Source: Zerene cesonia (Eukaryota > Arthropoda > Insecta > Lepidoptera > Pieridae). Taken from it: DNA of 64,000 bases. Below, piece after piece: positions 61,497 through 64,000 of the stretch. The DNA is taken from positions 1 through 64,000 of the forward strand of contig NC_052129.1 of the NCBI RefSeq assembly GCF_012273895.1. The letters are read 5' to 3'. The notes under the pieces are model-generated. The model worked only from the letters and a program-made list of their open reading frames with translations. It did not search any database and was not told where the DNA came from. A program made the position numbers and the translations under genes. The number at the start of each line of letters is the position of its first letter. Position 1 is the first letter of the stretch.

Positions 61497-62244
61497 TTTA
61501 TTATATTTTTCAGGCGAATATCACTGTAATTTCATTTTGTATGCATCTACTAATGCATTGATAAGCAAATATAATAATAATAATTTGATAGTAATTTCTT
61601 ATGTCCGATATAGTGTAGATCTCTGTATAGTGTTACATAAAATGAAATGAATTACATTTTAAACCCGTAAGAGAGTGTTACATGGTAAATTTAATTCATA
61701 CTTAAATGCGGGTGACTCCTGGACCCGGCGAGACATATTCGTCTTAAACTCTTTCGTTTATAACATACTATATGTTTGATGTATTAGTGTTAAGAAGTAT
61801 TCAATAAACACTTGAAAGGTTCATACTTGTTACATTTTATTCATAACATAATTTATAGCATGATCGAATATTGGAAAAACTGTAATTACTAATCAATAAG
61901 AGTGAAATTGGCGTGGCATGATCACATGGCAGTTGAACTGATCCTAAGTACTGTTTTATTGTTATCATTAAATAACGGTAATGTGATAGCAATAAAACCA
62001 CTGGAACCGCAAGGTATGCTTTTTATAACAATAAAGGTCGACGCACACTAGATGTCGTTAATGGTAAATTTGTATTTCATTTTCTATTCAATCCGAGTTA
62101 TCGTACTATATGAGGAAATCAAACAATCAACGTTTAAAATTGTTCCTATATTTTTATAATTTAATAATTAATAATTTTTTTTTGCCATTGTAGTTCGCCT
62201 GATGGTAATTAATCATATGGTTTAATGTTCAACTTTTGGAAAAA

Positions 62245-62345
62245 AAGGTTCGCGGCTTCGAATTCCGGCTAGTGATCGATTATTATCTATTCTTTAAAAA
62301 ATTCTCATTTATAACATTTTAATGCTATAAAACTAAAAATCAAAT
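62245..62345 (-). mobile_element. tRNA-derived SINE (family C) fragment
   Basis: 'gcttcgaattccggctagtgatcg' (degraded B box region) and the 'acattttaatgctataaaactaaaaatc' tail match the 25.6-kb copy. Confidence 0.5.
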
Positions 62346-62498
62346 TAAATGAGGTTAATTCATATTATTATACAGTCAATTCAATCGGTTATAACCAAAA
62401 TATTGTGCGCAACTAGTCAAAAGGGACGCAGGTTATTCAGTAATCACCTTAAAAGGAAAGACATGAACTTGGGGCTCGACCACACCGCCACACTTGGG

Positions 62499-62655
62499 TA
62501 GTATTATAAAGAGGAAACTTTTGTATTTAGTATGTTTGTAAGGTTTTCACGCAAAACTGCTGGACTGACTTTAAAAATTCTTTCAACGTTGGTAAGCTGC
62601 AACTTCTAACGATCAGGCTTGATCTGTACCACGGGCGTAGCCGGTGCCAATAGTT
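62499..62655 (+). mobile_element. decayed Helitron-like repeat
   Basis: The phrases 'tattataaagaggaaac', 'cacgcaaaactgctggactgac' and 'accacgggcgtagccgg' fit the family. The end reads GTTAGT instead of CTAGT. Confidence 0.5.
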
Positions 62656-63209
62656 AGTATAATATATAATGTGTTGTAAGAGCTGGTGTCAAAGGAAATG
62701 TTAATGTTATAATTGCGATGTCACACCTTACTACTCCGACCCAATCAGATGCGAGAATATGGGTAGGACTATGAACATATACTCATCATATAACTACAAC
62801 ATCCGAGAATATATCCCACTATTACGATGTATGGTGTTGTGTCGAAGCCCTTACACTACGAAGAGGGGGGAGGAGCGAAGGGGGGGAGGGTTCCGTCTCA
62901 CGGCGACGCACGGCTCACTAACGACCGTTTTTATTTCACTTCCTACCTCTGTTTTTGTGCACACAATTTATTCCTCTCCTAAGATAATCGCCTTTGTCCA
63001 GAGAATACCGTCTCGAAAGTATTAAAGAAGTTTAGTTAAGATAATATCGCTTCGTCCCAGAGGGATAGGAACAAATATACTAGCTCATATGTATTATACA
63101 GCACTATGTTCTGGTAAATTATAAAATTAATGATGGAATTTGATAGACCAAAGTCAAATCGATTAAGCAAAGATGAACCGACGGTATAATCCTATACAAT
63201 AGATTTTTA

Positions 63210-63433
63210 TGTCATTGCGGGTGACTGAGCTGGCGGTTCGCCGATGGTAAGCGATTCCGATCGTCCATGGACATATTTTTCAGAGGCCTGCAAATGCTTT
63301 ACATGCTTTAAGGTGTAATGGATAAGGAGAGACTTACGACGGGCGGACTTACTATTTCATTTTCCGGTCTTCTGTGGAGGTGTGGTATCCTCCCCGGTGC
63401 AAGCTGGCTCAATTCTTGGCGAAGCATAATCGG
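63210..63433 (-). mobile_element. SINE-like A-tailed repeat (family A)
   Basis: An inverted copy from 'tgtcattgcgggtgactgagctggcggttcgcc' to 'ccccggtgcaagctggctcaattcttggcgaagca', with one deletion in 'cgcc(t)gatggtaagcg'. Confidence 0.72.
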
Positions 63434-64000
63434 TTGCAACCTTTAAAATTTCCCTTTATCAACTAGACTTCGACCTAGGCTCGCAAAATTTTCATAATTT
63501 CTAAAATGAACTCTAGAGCTTCGTGATGAAAATTTAATTATTATTATAGACGGGTTTCGCTAACTTCGAGGGACATAATTAGTGTCTCAAGTTAGTGAGT
63601 ATATTATTTTGCAATTAGTGTATTTCAGTGTTAGAGCATTATGGGATTATTTTTTAGAGACCAACCCGTTACAACGTTGTTAACGGCGAGTCACCCGATG
63701 CCATTAATGCCATTATGCTATGTTCAGTTGTAAGAATTTTGAGAAAATTACTCTCCCCGCGCCGAGTTTGTAGTCGTTATAGCGTCGCGTATTAATTATT
63801 TTAATAATCTCCTATCATATTATTGCAGGACACATTTTATGTACATATAAAATTATCAAAGTGACGGAATCATTTATTTTGATAATAGTTTTGTTAGTGA
63901 ATAAGACATTTCTAATTCTCTTTTGACGTGACAACGTCTTAAATTAGGTTGCGGCTCGGAGTCACTCATGAAAAAGTGTAACGTCCGGTAACGTTACGAT
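63434..64000. other. non-coding end of window
   Basis: No gene or clear repeat is recognised. The window ends inside GTAACGTTAC, a short palindrome that may be chance. Confidence 0.4.

Larger units (their letters stand above)
61497..63209. other. gene-poor region with repeat remnants
   Basis: No gene is seen. It holds a family-C tail fragment (62245-62345), a decayed Helitron-like copy (62499-62655) and a G-rich purine run (62860-62890). Confidence 0.4.

Overview
The window looks like a stretch of a moth or butterfly (Lepidoptera) genome. It is AT-rich, has spliced genes with GT..AG introns and AATAAA signals, and is mostly non-coding. The dispersed repeats are of kinds common in Lepidoptera: short Helitrons with 5' TC ends and a 3' hairpin followed by CTAG, tRNA-derived SINEs, an A-tailed SINE-like family, and decayed jockey/CR1-type LINE reverse transcriptase. 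Seven runs of N (three of 100, four of 1000) are placeholder assembly gaps, and most of them abut repeats. The species cannot be named from the sequence.

Protein-coding content is small. (1) At 3513-4097 (+) is the last coding exon of a probable nuclear protein: an acidic, lysine-rich stretch with sumoylation-like motifs and then a compact C-terminal segment. A 3' UTR follows. (2) At 12665-14001 (-) and 17245-18604 (-) are two paralogous genes for small secreted proteins. Both have a 12-nt first coding exon, a phase-0 intron inside the signal peptide, and one large second exon carrying a domain with six cysteines at nearly the same spacing. I do not recognise the family. The second paralog also has 13 octapeptide repeats, rich in Ser, Lys and acidic residues, between the signal peptide and the cysteine domain. 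This pair is the most interesting thing in the window.

Layout: 1-3.4 kb, AT-rich non-coding; 3.5-5.7 kb, terminal exon and 3' UTR; 5.7-12.6 kb, intergenic with a promoter- or LTR-like stretch near 10.1 kb; 12.6-18.7 kb, the paralog pair, with a Helitron in the first gene's intron and a dead LINE between the genes; 18.7-64 kb, a gene-poor tract. That tract holds an inverted copy of the intronic Helitron (20.2 kb), many SINE and Helitron copies, a 74-bp satellite with a conserved hairpin (41.28-42.8 kb, interrupted by a gap), several isolated perfect hairpins, simple repeats, and islands with many TAAT/ATTA cores that could be enhancers of a developmental gene outside the window.

No true tRNA, rRNA or known microRNA was recognised. 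Apart from the two secreted-protein genes, nothing here suggests genes working together.
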